64,000 bases of DNA from PALSA-1006 sp964571195 (GCA_964571195.1 CAZNAD010000003.1:62001-126000), one strand, 5' to 3'; shown: positions 23,981 through 33,519, counted from the first letter of the stretch. Notes: a model not told the origin generated them from the sequence alone. Numbers and translations: made by a program.

Positions 23981-25984
23981 ATGCTTCCTCAAATCATCAT
24001 TCCCGAGATCGGAAATTTCGCCCTGATCGTTGCCTTGCTTCTGGCTCTGATCCAGGGCATCTTGCCTATCGTCGGCGCTTTCCGTAGCAATGCCGTGTTG
24101 ATGAATGTCGCACGGCCACTGGCGTTCGGACAATTTCTGCTGGTCTCGGTCGCTTTTGCGTGCCTGCTGCAAGCCTTTATCAGTAACGATTTTTCCGTGT
24201 TGTATGTGGCGCAACACTCCAACTCGCAATTGCCCATCCAATACCGTATTGCGGCATTGTGGGGCGGGCACGAAGGTTCGCTATTGTTATGGGTGTTCCT
24301 GTTGGGGCTCTGGACGATTGCGGTCGCGATGTTCAGCAAGCATCTGCCGGAAGAAATGGTCGCCCGCGTCATCGGCATCATGGGGCTGATCTCGGTGGGT
24401 TTCCTGCTGTTCATGTTGTTCACTTCCAATCCGTTTGACCGATTGCTGCCGGCAGCACTGGACGGTCGCGATCTGAACCCGCTGTTGCAGGATCCCGGTC
24501 TGGTCATCCATCCGCCGATGCTGTACATGGGCTATGTCGGGTTCTCGGTGGCTTTTGCCTTCGCTTTGTCTGCATTGCTGGGCGGACAACTCGACGCGAC
24601 TTGGGCACGTTGGTCGCGCCCCTGGACTACGGTTGCCTGGGTGTTCATGACATTGGGTATCGCGCTGGGAAGCTGGTGGGCGTATTACGAGCTGGGTTGG
24701 GGCGGTTGGTGGTTCTGGGATCCGGTCGAGAACGCTTCATTCATGCCTTGGCTGGTGGGAACGGCATTGATCCACTCGCTCGCGGTCACGGAAAAACGCG
24801 GTGCTTTTAAGAGCTGGACGGTGTTATTGGCGATTGCAGCCTTCTCGCTCAGTCTATTGGGAACATTCCTAGTGCGTTCAGGGGTATTGACCTCCGTACA
24901 TGCCTTTGCGACCGACCCGAAACGAGGCATCTTCATTCTTTCTTTCCTGGTGGTCGTGATCGGGGCTTCGTTGCTGCTGTTCGCATGGCGCGCCCCCAAG
25001 ATCGGTTTGGGCGGGAAGTTCGACCTCGTCTCGCGCGAGTCCATGTTGCTCACCAACAATGTGTTGCTGTCGGTAGCTTCGGCTTCGGTGTTTCTCGGCA
25101 CACTCTATCCCCTGTTCATGGACGCGTTGGGGTTCGGCAAACTGTCCGTCGGCCCCCCGTATTTCAATACCGTCTTTGTACCGTTGATGGTGCCGCTGAT
25201 CATGATGATGGGGCTGGGGCCGATCGCACGCTGGAAGCAGGCACAAGTGCCCGATATCTGGCTGCGCATACGCTGGGCATTGGCGGCCAGTGTGCTGATC
25301 GCACTCCTGTTGCCGCTGGTGCTGGGTAAATGGACCCCGCTGATCGCATTAGGATTCTTGCTGGCATTCTGGGTCATCACCACCGGAATGCTGGATCTGC
25401 TCAAACGTATCGGCAAGGGCGGCAGCCTGTTGCAGCGTCTCAAGAGCCAGTCGCTTAGTTATTACGGTATGCAATTGGCCCATCTGGGTATCGCGATATT
25501 CGTCATCGGTGTAACGATGGTGAAGGGCTACGAGACAGAGCGCGATGTACGCATGGAAGTGGGGGATACGGTCGAAGCGGGGGGATATGTGTTCCGATTT
25601 GACGGCGTCACCGAGCAGGAGGGGCCGAACTATCAGGCCTACCGCGGCCAAGTGATCATAAAGAAAGATGATCGTATCGTCGGTGAACTCTTCCCTGAAA
25701 AGCGTACCTACAATGCCTCAGGGATGCCCATGACCGAGGCCGCCATTGATACCGGGATTTTCGGCGACCTTTATGTGTCGTTGGGCGAACCGATCCCTGA
25801 CAGTGACGGCGCATGGGCAGTGCGTGTCTATGTCAAACCTTTTGTGGACTGGATCTGGGCGGGCTGCCTGTTGATGGCGCTGGGAGGTGTGTTCGCGATT
25901 GCCGACCGCCGGTATCGTATCCACGCACGCAAGGCGCAGGTCGCCGCTGAAGAGATCACGCAAATGAAGGAGCAGAGCGCATGA
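23981..25984 (+). CDS. ccmF: CcmF, haem lyase subunit
   Basis: Large polytopic membrane protein that attaches haem to the CxxCH motifs of apocytochromes c. It has about 667 residues. The WWD signature GWGGWWFWDPVENASFMPWL and many membrane helices are present. Two nearby starts compete: the ATG at 23975 (MTMLPQ) and this one at 23981, which is 7 bases behind GGA and gives MLPQIIIPEIGNFAL, closer to family N-termini. The stop overlaps ccmG (ATGA). Confidence 0.96.
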   Translation: MLPQIIIPEIGNFALIVALLLALIQGILPIVGAFRSNAVLMNVARPLAFGQFLLVSVAFACLLQAFISNDFSVLYVAQHSNSQLPIQYRIAALWGGHEGSLLLWVFLLGLWTIAVAMFSKHLPEEMVARVIGIMGLISVGFLLFMLFTSNPFDRLLPAALDGRDLNPLLQDPGLVIHPPMLYMGYVGFSVAFAFALSALLGGQLDATWARWSRPWTTVAWVFMTLGIALGSWWAYYELGWGGWWFWDPVENASFMPWLVGTALIHSLAVTEKRGAFKSWTVLLAIAAFSLSLLGTFLVRSGVLTSVHAFATDPKRGIFILSFLVVVIGASLLLFAWRAPKIGLGGKFDLVSRESMLLTNNVLLSVASASVFLGTLYPLFMDALGFGKLSVGPPYFNTVFVPLMVPLIMMMGLGPIARWKQAQVPDIWLRIRWALAASVLIALLLPLVLGKWTPLIALGFLLAFWVITTGMLDLLKRIGKGGSLLQRLKSQSLSYYGMQLAHLGIAIFVIGVTMVKGYETERDVRMEVGDTVEAGGYVFRFDGVTEQEGPNYQAYRGQVIIKKDDRIVGELFPEKRTYNASGMPMTEAAIDTGIFGDLYVSLGEPIPDSDGAWAVRVYVKPFVDWIWAGCLLMALGGVFAIADRRYRIHARKAQVAAEEITQMKEQSA

Positions 25985-26511
25985 CACGTTTCATTTGGCC
26001 GTTTGTTGTATTCGTGGTGCTGGCCGGCTTCCTGTATGTCGGCTTGAACCTTGATCCGCGCGAGGTTCCTTCGCCGCTCGTTGGCAAGCCGGCTCCCGCG
26101 TTCACTTTGCCTCAGTTGCAGGACCCGAGTAAGCAATTCTCCACTCAGGAGATGAAAGGCAAGGTCTGGCTGCTCAACGTGTGGGCTTCGTGGTGTGTCT
26201 CATGCCGGGAAGAACATCCGATTCTGGTCGAACTGGCACGCCAGAATATCGTGCCGATCTACGGACTGGACTATAAGGACAAACGTGCCGATGCGTTGAT
26301 GACTTTGCGCGAGGGCGGAGACCCTTATGTGCTGAGTATTTCCGATACCGAGGGACGCATCGGCATCGATTACGGCGTGTACGGTGTGCCCGAGACCTAT
26401 GTCATCGATAAACAGGGCATCATCCAATACAAGCAGATCGGGGTCATCACACGTCAAAACCTGCGCGAGAAGATATTGCCGCTGGTCGCAGAACTGGAGA
26501 AGCGACCATGA
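25981..26511 (+). CDS. ccmG: CcmG/DsbE, thiol-disulfide oxidoreductase
   Basis: Membrane-anchored thioredoxin-like protein that keeps apocytochrome cysteines reduced. It has 176 residues, an N-terminal anchor (about 5-22) and the active site WASWCVSCREEHP, so the dithiol motif is CVSC and not the CPTC of E. coli. The conserved acidic and cis-proline features (GVPETYVID) are present. It is linked to ccmF and ccmH by ATGA overlaps. Confidence 0.95.
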   Translation: MTRFIWPFVVFVVLAGFLYVGLNLDPREVPSPLVGKPAPAFTLPQLQDPSKQFSTQEMKGKVWLLNVWASWCVSCREEHPILVELARQNIVPIYGLDYKDKRADALMTLREGGDPYVLSISDTEGRIGIDYGVYGVPETYVIDKQGIIQYKQIGVITRQNLREKILPLVAELEKRP

Positions 26512-26975
26512 GATATCTGCTGTTGTTGTGGCTATGTCTGATGCCCGTTTTCTCCTATGCGGGTGAGGCGAAGGATATGGCCGCCGACCCGGTGCTGGAG
26601 AAGCGCATGATTGGACTGGCAGAGAAATTACGCTGTCTGGTCTGCCAGAACGAGTCTCTAGCCAGTTCCCATGCCGAACTGGCAGAGGACCTGCGGCGTG
26701 AGGTGCGCGAACAGATGGCCAAAGGATTAAGCGACCAGGAGATCATCGACTATCTGGTATCCCGCTACGGCGATTTTGTGTTGTACGAACCGCCCATGAA
26801 ATCCTACACGCTGTTACTCTGGTTCGGCCCGTTCATCCTGCTATTCGCTGGTGGCACTATTCTTTTCCTGCAACTGCGCAAACGCCGCCAAACCCAGCCC
26901 GAAGCCACACTCTCTGCCGAAGCGGAACGGCGTGCCGCTGTGTTGCTCAACAACGATAAAGACCTCCAAGCATGA
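26508..26975 (+). CDS. ccmH: CcmH, cytochrome c maturation thiol protein
   Basis: Membrane-anchored protein of the apocytochrome-handling complex. It has 155 residues, with a signal sequence (SYAG end at about 21), the redox motif LRCLVCQNESLASSHA (about 41-56) and one C-terminal membrane segment (about 100-121). This is the short form; the TPR part is a separate gene (ccmI) that overlaps its stop. Confidence 0.96.
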   Translation: MRYLLLLWLCLMPVFSYAGEAKDMAADPVLEKRMIGLAEKLRCLVCQNESLASSHAELAEDLRREVREQMAKGLSDQEIIDYLVSRYGDFVLYEPPMKSYTLLLWFGPFILLFAGGTILFLQLRKRRQTQPEATLSAEAERRAAVLLNNDKDLQA

Positions 26976-28219
26976 CGATATTCTGGATAATTTGTGCATC
27001 GCTTATTCTGCTGGCTTTGCTGTTCGCCGTACTGCCCTTATGGCGCAGTACGCTAAAAGACAATGCCGTGTTACGCGACAGGGCGAATCTGGAGATATTT
27101 CGCGACCAGTTAGCCGAGATGGAAGTTGACCTGAAAAACGGTCTTCTGACTCAAGCGCTGTACGATCAAGGTAAGCGCGAGTTACAAGCGCGCCTGCTGG
27201 ACGAAGTCGACGGGGGCAAGACGGCTAGCCGTGCCATAGCATCGAATCCGCAAAAATATCTGGCGATCAGTTTGATCGCTTTGCTGCCTTTACTGGCAAT
27301 AGGTTTATACCTGAAAGTCGGTAATTTGCAGGTGTTCTCCTCGGAAAGCAGTCTGGCTGCGACAGGCGGCGGGGCGATGGGACTCGAAAGTTTGGAAGCC
27401 AAGGTTGCACAGAATCCCTCCGATGGGGAGTCTTTGTTATTGCTGGCGCGCACCTATGGCGAGATGGGGCGTTACGGAGAAGCCGTCAAAGCCTACGAGA
27501 AACTCACCGAGTTCGTGAATGACGAGGCATGGATCTGGGCCGATTATGCCGATATGTTAGCCATGGTGCACGGACAGAAACTGGCCGGTCCGCCGACCAA
27601 GTTGATCGACAAAGCCCTGGCGCTTGATCCCAATCACCCTAAAGCCCTTGCGCTGGCGGGTTCGGCTGCGATGGAACGCGGCGATTACCCGGTTGCGATC
27701 CGTCACTGGGAGAAGCTGTTGAAGGGTCTCCCACCCGCCAGCGAAGATGCAAAGATGATCGAAGGCGGACTACAGCAAGCACGGTCGTTCTTGGCTCAAT
27801 CTAAAGGCCAGCGCGCGCCTATGCTGGAACAGATAGCACCGGCTCGTGAGTCAAATCAGGCCGCTTCTGGCGGTAAGGAGCGTATCTCCGGCACCGTGAC
27901 ATTAAGCGCTGCACTGAAGGATAAAACCAGCCCGACAGACACGCTGTTCGTGTTGGCGCGCGCGACTCAAGGGCCCAAGATGCCACTTGCGATAATGCGC
28001 AAACAGGTTCGCGATCTGCCGTTGGAATTTTCTCTGGATGACAGCATGGCGATGATGCCACAGATGAAACTGTCGAATTTCGACGAGGTGGTGATCGTTG
28101 CGCGCATCTCGAAATCCGGCAATGCGATGCCGGAATCCGGCGACCTGCAAGGAACAAGCAAACCGCTCAAACCCGGCCGCGACGGCTTGAAGATCAGCAT
28201 CGATACCATCGTCCCATAG
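26972..28219 (+). CDS. ccmI: CcmI, apocytochrome c chaperone with TPR domain
   Basis: Presents apocytochrome c C-termini to the CcmF/CcmH lyase. It has 415 residues: two N-terminal membrane segments (about 4-24 and 93-113) around a cytoplasmic loop, then periplasmic TPR repeats (about 135-270) and a C-terminal beta domain (from about 300, RISGTVTLS). It is the last gene of the ccm operon. A hairpin without a T-run follows 23 bases after the stop. Confidence 0.94.
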   Translation: MTIFWIICASLILLALLFAVLPLWRSTLKDNAVLRDRANLEIFRDQLAEMEVDLKNGLLTQALYDQGKRELQARLLDEVDGGKTASRAIASNPQKYLAISLIALLPLLAIGLYLKVGNLQVFSSESSLAATGGGAMGLESLEAKVAQNPSDGESLLLLARTYGEMGRYGEAVKAYEKLTEFVNDEAWIWADYADMLAMVHGQKLAGPPTKLIDKALALDPNHPKALALAGSAAMERGDYPVAIRHWEKLLKGLPPASEDAKMIEGGLQQARSFLAQSKGQRAPMLEQIAPARESNQAASGGKERISGTVTLSAALKDKTSPTDTLFVLARATQGPKMPLAIMRKQVRDLPLEFSLDDSMAMMPQMKLSNFDEVVIVARISKSGNAMPESGDLQGTSKPLKPGRDGLKISIDTIVP

Positions 28220-28242
28220 AGGATATCCCTTCTTTATCCATC

Positions 28243-28270
28243 GAACAGGCCCACATTCATGGGCCTGTTC
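28243..28270 (+). terminator. Hairpin after the ccm operon (terminator-like, no T-run)
   Basis: Perfect 11-bp stem GAACAGGCCCA / TGGGCCTGTTC with a 6-base loop. The following bases are GCGTTATGG, so intrinsic termination is doubtful; it may stabilise the mRNA 3' end. Confidence 0.5.
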
Positions 28271-28315
28271 GCGTTATGGACATTGAAAAACTGTGCCAGT
28301 ATGTCATCACGAAAA

Positions 28316-28336
28316 AAGTTTGTATGCGACAAACTT
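28316..28336 (+). promoter_or_regulatory. Palindrome in the chemoreceptor leader
   Basis: Perfect inverted repeat AAGTTTGT-N5-ACAAACTT, ending 4 bases before the AAGGGGA ribosome site. It could be an operator or a leader hairpin. Confidence 0.45.
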
Positions 28337-28352
28337 GCCCAAGGGGAATGTG

Positions 28353-30401
28353 ATGAAAAAAAACCTGCCTGTGACACAACGCGAGATTGATTACCCGGAA
28401 TCCGCCGTTTTTGTGACCAAAACGGATACCAAAGGGATCATCACCTATGCGAGTGATGCTTTTGTGGAGATCAGCGGCTTTTCACGTGAAGAGCTGATCG
28501 GTGTTAACCATAATGTGGTACGACACCCCGACATGCCGGAATGGGCATTTGCGGATCTCTGGAATACGGTCAAGGGCGGACATCCTTGGCGAGGTTATGT
28601 GAAGAACCGCGCCAAGACTGGTGACCATTATTGGGTCAGAGCGAACGTCTCTCCTATCTTGAACAATGGCAATGTGGTTGGTTATCTTTCGCTGAGGAAG
28701 AAGCCCACCCGAGCCGAAGTTGCCGCAGCAGAAAAATTGTATGCCAGCGGCAAGCCGCCCGCCAAGCGTTTCTCCATCGCGGGCTGGTTCCGGCAACTTC
28801 CTTTGCAAAAGAAGCTGCAACTGTTGTTGCAACCGGTACTGCTGATCGCAGTCGGTGCCGCTACCCTCTATGTCTCCGGGCATATGAAGGAGCGCATGAT
28901 CGATACAGTCCAGGCGCGTGCCGACGCAGTGGCCAACCAGGTCATCGATAGCGCGAATATGCTCATGGTCACCGGACAGATCAGCCAGCCCGAAACTCGA
29001 CAGTTGCTGGTCAAGAAATTGGCCAGTTCGGGGAATATCGTCAGCCTGCAATTGGCTCGCAGCGAAGCGGTCGCAGCTCAATACGGGCCGGGCTTACCCG
29101 AGCAACAAGTGCGCGATGAAATACAGCGCCAAGTGCTAGCCAACAAGCAGACGTATTACCAGATCGAGGAGCGGGGTGAACAGACGATATACCGTGTTGT
29201 GACCCCCTATCTGCTAACCCACAATTTTCACGGGACCGATTGCCTGAGTTGCCATGCTGGCGAAGAGGGTAGTGTCTCAGGCGTGTCGGACATCGAAATC
29301 GACATGAGCAAAGATTTTAAAGAGCTCCAGCGCTTTGTCATGGTCATCAACGTCGGACAAGTGATCTTGCAGGTCTTGCTGTTCTTCTTTATTGGCTGGG
29401 TGGTGAAATATTTCGTTACTCGCCGCGTGGTCGAGGTCAGGGATCATCTGGCCAATCTGGTGAATGGCGATATGACTGGACAGGTGGATATCTCCGGCAG
29501 GGACGAGATGGGCGAGATATTGTGCGCGGTTCAGTCTTCCAATGTGTTGCTAGGCTCGGTAGTGGATCAGATCGTGTCGGTGTCCGGCAATATTGATGCG
29601 CGCGCCAAGCACCTGTCTTCCACCATGTCCAAAGTGGAACGGAGTTCGCAATCCCAGTCGGAATCTGCGGGCAGTATGGCCGCCGCAGTAGAGGAGTTGA
29701 CGGTAAGTATTGATCAAGTTTCGAACAATGCGGGTGATGTACGCCAGGTTTCCGATACGTCCAAGGCCTTGGCCAGTGATGGCGGGAGGGTGGTGCAACA
29801 AGTGGTGGCCGATATGGAAAAGATCAATCAGGCCGTTGTGAATGCCGCCGTGACGATCGAGGATCTTGGTAAAAAATCGGAACATATCCAGAATATCGTC
29901 AAGTCCATCCAGGAGATCGCCGATCAAACCAACCTGCTGGCGTTGAATGCCGCTATCGAAGCAGCTCGGGCAGGTGAACAAGGCCGGGGATTCGCCGTGG
30001 TGGCGGACGAAGTCAGAAAGTTGGCAGAGAAGACCAGCAAGTCCACGCAGGAGATATCTGCCATGACGGAAACCATCATGGGCAGTACCAATGAGGCGGT
30101 GGCCGAGATGGAGGCTGCTGTCGAAATGGTCAAATCGGGCGCGTTGTTGGCCGGACAGGCTGGCGCTGCCATCGTGGAAATCAATGAAGGAGCTTCCAGA
30201 GTGTTAAGCGGCGTGGAAGACATCTCCAACTCTATCCATGAACAAAGCCTCGCTGGGCGTGAGATCGCCGTCAATGTCGAAAAAGTCGCACAGATGTCGG
30301 AGGAGAATAGTGCTTCGGTGAAGGAAGTTTCCGGTACCGTCGAAAAGCTGGAACATCTCTCGCAGTCTTTGGCGGAGTCGGTCGGTCATTTTCGTGTATA
30401 A
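28353..30401 (+). CDS. Methyl-accepting chemoreceptor with N-terminal PAS and periplasmic CxxCH haem motif
   Basis: It has 682 residues from MKKNLPVTQ; the AAGGGGA site 6 bases upstream fixes this start over an ATG 60 bases earlier. Order: Aer-like cytoplasmic PAS (about 15-115), membrane segment (152-171), periplasmic domain (172-327), second membrane segment (328-352), HAMP, then the MCP signalling domain with DQTNLLALNAAIEAARAGE. The periplasmic part holds FHGTDCLSCHAGEEG, where C297, C300 and H301 form a c-type haem motif. That suggests sensing of redox state, NO, CO or O2, with haem fitted by the adjacent Ccm system (inference). No che genes are nearby. Confidence 0.9.
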   Translation: MKKNLPVTQREIDYPESAVFVTKTDTKGIITYASDAFVEISGFSREELIGVNHNVVRHPDMPEWAFADLWNTVKGGHPWRGYVKNRAKTGDHYWVRANVSPILNNGNVVGYLSLRKKPTRAEVAAAEKLYASGKPPAKRFSIAGWFRQLPLQKKLQLLLQPVLLIAVGAATLYVSGHMKERMIDTVQARADAVANQVIDSANMLMVTGQISQPETRQLLVKKLASSGNIVSLQLARSEAVAAQYGPGLPEQQVRDEIQRQVLANKQTYYQIEERGEQTIYRVVTPYLLTHNFHGTDCLSCHAGEEGSVSGVSDIEIDMSKDFKELQRFVMVINVGQVILQVLLFFFIGWVVKYFVTRRVVEVRDHLANLVNGDMTGQVDISGRDEMGEILCAVQSSNVLLGSVVDQIVSVSGNIDARAKHLSSTMSKVERSSQSQSESAGSMAAAVEELTVSIDQVSNNAGDVRQVSDTSKALASDGGRVVQQVVADMEKINQAVVNAAVTIEDLGKKSEHIQNIVKSIQEIADQTNLLALNAAIEAARAGEQGRGFAVVADEVRKLAEKTSKSTQEISAMTETIMGSTNEAVAEMEAAVEMVKSGALLAGQAGAAIVEINEGASRVLSGVEDISNSIHEQSLAGREIAVNVEKVAQMSEENSASVKEVSGTVEKLEHLSQSLAESVGHFRV

Positions 30402-30433
30402 AACTTGCTAACCACTTTGACATTAGGGTAATG

Positions 30434-30468
30434 TGCGCCTCGTAGTCCCATTCTGCGAGGCGTCTTTT
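30434..30468 (+). terminator. Terminator after the chemoreceptor, abutting the next start codon
   Basis: Stem CGCCTCG (30436-30442) / CGAGGCG (30456-30462), then TCTTTT. The 3' arm includes the GAGG that would serve the GTG start at 30470. Confidence 0.65.
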
Positions 30469-30469
30469 A

Positions 30470-32584
30470 GTGATCCCGTCCAATCTCATCTCATCGCTTC
30501 TGGCGGTGTCCATAGCATTATCTTTTCAGCCTTGTCAGGCGGAAGAGGAGGGTTCACCTGAGGAAAGTTTCTTCCAAGAATTTCCGACTGTCCTGACCTC
30601 TTCCCGCCTTTCGCAGCCGCTGGCAGATGCACCCAGTGCAATGACCGTGATCGACAGAGAGATGATCAAGGCCTCCGGCTTCCGTTCTATTCCCGAGTTG
30701 ATGCGCCTGGTACCCGGTATGTATGTGGGATTCTCCGATGCGAATCGTCCTGTCGTTTCATTGCATGGCTCATCGGACGAATGGGCGCGCCGCATGCAAA
30801 TATTAATTGATGGCCGCAGCGTCTATTTGCCGCCACACGGCGGTGTAAGTTGGGCAGACATCCCATTGCTGACAGAGGATATCGAACGCATAGAGGTGGT
30901 TCGGGGGCCATCTTCGGCTTCACACGGTACAAATTCTTTTTATGGTGTGATCAATATCATCACTAAGGATGCACTGGGACAGGTCGGCAGCAGTATGTCC
31001 GTGATCCGGGGTGCGCGGACATCCGATGCCTCGGCTCGGTTCGGCAAGGTCGGTGAATTGTATGATTATCGTTTGTCGGTAGGTTATCGCTCGGATCAGG
31101 GTTTGGATAATTCGGTTCTGAATGACCATAACATGACCAATGTGATCAACTTTCGTAGCAACTACCACCCGATAGATACAGATAGTCTGGACATTCAGTT
31201 GGGTAGCAGCAGTGGAGTTTACGGCATGGGGATATTGGATGTGCCACTGAAAAACGGGCGATCCAGACCGGAGGATCCGTTCCGCGACAGCAAAGCGAAC
31301 AGTGATTTTGTGCAACTCACCTGGTTACACGCATGGGCCTCAAGCGACGAAAGTAAACTGACATTTTCCTATACGTCACATGACTCGCTCGATCCGAACA
31401 TGTGTATCAATTCCGATATCTGCCAGGGACATGTCGCTGGTACGCCAGCGATCCAAGGATTCAAGCCGCGGGCGGTAAAAAGTGAGCGGAATGAGCTTGA
31501 GCTGCAAAATACGACACAACTCGGCCCGGACAACCGTCTGGTATGGGGCGGCGGGATGCGCAGAGACTATGCCGACTACCCTTTGTTATTGGTTGTCCCA
31601 CGCACCATCAGCGCATGGAGCGTGTTTGCCCACGACGAATGGCGTATAAGCCAGACTGTGGTTTTGAATGTCGGTACGATGCTGGAAAATAACGGCATGG
31701 GACATCAGGATAATTCGCCGCGCGCTTCGCTCAACTATCATGTGAACCCTCAGCATACTCTGCGCGTGGGGGTCTCCACTGCGACGCGCAGCCCAGTGAT
31801 GTCGGAAGCATTCATCGATGCGAATAACACCATTCTGGGGGGGGCTTATGTCCTTCCAGTCACACCTCTCAAACCGGAAAAGGTATTCTCCAGAGAGATC
31901 GGTTATCTGGGGGAATTCCGCAATATCGGCATTTCTGTCGATATGCGTGCCTATGTGGAGGAGGTCACCGATCTGGTTTGGTGGGACAAATACGTCCAAC
32001 TGACATCCGCGTTTCCAGACAGTTTCGGCAATCTGTTTTCCGCCCAGTACCGGGGAGTCGATGCAACGGTCAAATACCACTGGGATGAGGGGCGCAGTTT
32101 TGCGGCGCTCGCTTATGCCTACCAACAGGCATCCGCTGGCTTGAGTGCGATTCCGACGCAATATTTTAGCACCGTGACTGATCCGCTGGAACCCGCCCGG
32201 TACACAAGCGTTGGTGATCGGGTTCGGCAGTTCTACAACAACGAGTATCTCAATATGTTCTCTCAGACAGTCCCCAAAAATAGCGCGAGCCTGCTGATAT
32301 CTCAGCGACTCGCCGCCTCCTGGCAATTCAGCTTGGGCTATTATTACCGTGAATTGATGCGGGTGGGGGATGTCAGTCCAGATGTGACACCTGAATTGAC
32401 CATGAGCCGTTTCGATGTGCGTTTAGCCAAGAGCTTTAACTACGGAAAGGCACAAAGTGCCGAAGTGGCCATCGTAGTGCAGAACGTACTGCGGGACGGC
32501 TATACCAAATACGGCACGATAAATGAAGTGTCACAAGTCAGATTTCCCCGGAGCGGTTGGTTGACCGCCACTTTTAATTTTTAG
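30470..32584 (+). CDS. TonB-dependent outer-membrane receptor
   Basis: It has 704 residues from a GTG start with GAGG 9 bases upstream. There is a Sec signal peptide (cleavage after CQA, about residue 24). The plug domain (about 45-165) is readable as SAMTVIDREMI, LMRLVPGMYVGF, LIDGRSVY and IERIEVVRGPSSASHGTN. The 22-strand barrel ends in ...LTATFNF with a C-terminal aromatic residue. A predicted extracellular loop carries a Cys pair (MCINSDICQG). The ligand is unknown; the plug resembles the CirA/siderophore-vitamin group. The next two genes follow within 14 bases and by overlap, forming a receptor/binding-protein/kinase unit. Confidence 0.88.
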   Translation: MIPSNLISSLLAVSIALSFQPCQAEEEGSPEESFFQEFPTVLTSSRLSQPLADAPSAMTVIDREMIKASGFRSIPELMRLVPGMYVGFSDANRPVVSLHGSSDEWARRMQILIDGRSVYLPPHGGVSWADIPLLTEDIERIEVVRGPSSASHGTNSFYGVINIITKDALGQVGSSMSVIRGARTSDASARFGKVGELYDYRLSVGYRSDQGLDNSVLNDHNMTNVINFRSNYHPIDTDSLDIQLGSSSGVYGMGILDVPLKNGRSRPEDPFRDSKANSDFVQLTWLHAWASSDESKLTFSYTSHDSLDPNMCINSDICQGHVAGTPAIQGFKPRAVKSERNELELQNTTQLGPDNRLVWGGGMRRDYADYPLLLVVPRTISAWSVFAHDEWRISQTVVLNVGTMLENNGMGHQDNSPRASLNYHVNPQHTLRVGVSTATRSPVMSEAFIDANNTILGGAYVLPVTPLKPEKVFSREIGYLGEFRNIGISVDMRAYVEEVTDLVWWDKYVQLTSAFPDSFGNLFSAQYRGVDATVKYHWDEGRSFAALAYAYQQASAGLSAIPTQYFSTVTDPLEPARYTSVGDRVRQFYNNEYLNMFSQTVPKNSASLLISQRLAASWQFSLGYYYRELMRVGDVSPDVTPELTMSRFDVRLAKSFNYGKAQSAEVAIVVQNVLRDGYTKYGTINEVSQVRFPRSGWLTATFNF

Positions 32585-32598
32585 CGATTCCATTTCAG

Positions 32599-33519
32599 TT
32601 GATTCCCGGTATTCGCTCTATCATCTTGGCCATTTTTCTGATTGGGCTGTTATCGACAGCTCAGGCGGGAGGATTGCGGATATCTCTGTTGACCTCCGAC
32701 GAGGGGGGAGCCTACCGTGATTTCGTACAGGAATTTTCGGCTGAAGCGGAAAAACAGAAGCTCCCGTTAAGCGTTGTTACAACCGATATGCCTTTGCCGG
32801 ATACGGACATCGTGGTCGCGGTAGGAGCCAAGGCTTCGGCGGTCGCGTTGAAAAATCATCCGGTCGTGCTGTGCGTCCTGATTTCAAAATCAGCTTTTGA
32901 GAAATTACAGCAGACGTTGCCCCCGCAACGTATGGCGCGTTCCGTTTCTGCGATTTATCTGGATCAACCGCACAAGCGCCAGATCGGCCTGATTAATGTG
33001 GCTTTGCCAGCCATCAAGAATATCGGCATATTGTTTTCAGGGCAGACAGCCGAAATTCACAACCTGCGCCGAACCATTGCCGAGAGCCGTTTCGTGTTAC
33101 GTGAGCAGCGGGTTCAGTCGGCAGAGTCTTTGTATCACGATCTACAGTCCTTACTGCAAACCAGCGATGTGTTGCTTGCGACCCCGGATATTCTGGTCTA
33201 TAACCCGTCGACGATGCGGAATATCTTGTTGTCCACATATCGCAGCGGCATCCCGCTCGTCGGGATTTCTCCCGCCTATGTAAGAGCCGGGGCGTTATGT
33301 GCCGTATTCACTACGCCGGAACAAATCGCCATACAGGCCGCCCATATGATCAGGCAATATGCCGAGACAGCCAGACTGCCCGCGCCACAATACCCGACCG
33401 AGTTTGATGTCTCGATCAACCAGCAGGTCGCGCGCTCACTGGGGCTGCAACTTATGGATGAAGCTGCGATCATCAAGCAAATGAAGGCTGATCTGCCATC
33501 CCCAGGGGGCAATAAATGA
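32599..33519 (+). CDS. Periplasmic substrate-binding protein (ABC-type, TrpX-like family)
   Basis: It has 306 residues from a TTG start (no strong ribosome site; 14 bases after the receptor stop). A signal peptide ends at TAQA (about 23). The mature part resembles the uncharacterised ABC substrate-binding group with a periplasmic-binding type I fold (LRISLLTSDEGG..., IVVAVGAKAS, SGIPLVGISPAYVRAGAL). No lipobox and no ABC permease or ATPase gene is nearby. The stop overlaps the histidine kinase start (ATGA), so a role as a sensory ligand-binding partner is more likely than transport (inference). Confidence 0.8.
   Translation: MIPGIRSIILAIFLIGLLSTAQAGGLRISLLTSDEGGAYRDFVQEFSAEAEKQKLPLSVVTTDMPLPDTDIVVAVGAKASAVALKNHPVVLCVLISKSAFEKLQQTLPPQRMARSVSAIYLDQPHKRQIGLINVALPAIKNIGILFSGQTAEIHNLRRTIAESRFVLREQRVQSAESLYHDLQSLLQTSDVLLATPDILVYNPSTMRNILLSTYRSGIPLVGISPAYVRAGALCAVFTTPEQIAIQAAHMIRQYAETARLPAPQYPTEFDVSINQQVARSLGLQLMDEAAIIKQMKADLPSPGGNK

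Noticed and set aside
28312..28340. Sigma-28 (FliA) promoter before the chemoreceptor
   Set aside because: AAAGTTT resembles the -35, but no GCCGATAA-like -10 is found at the needed distance.
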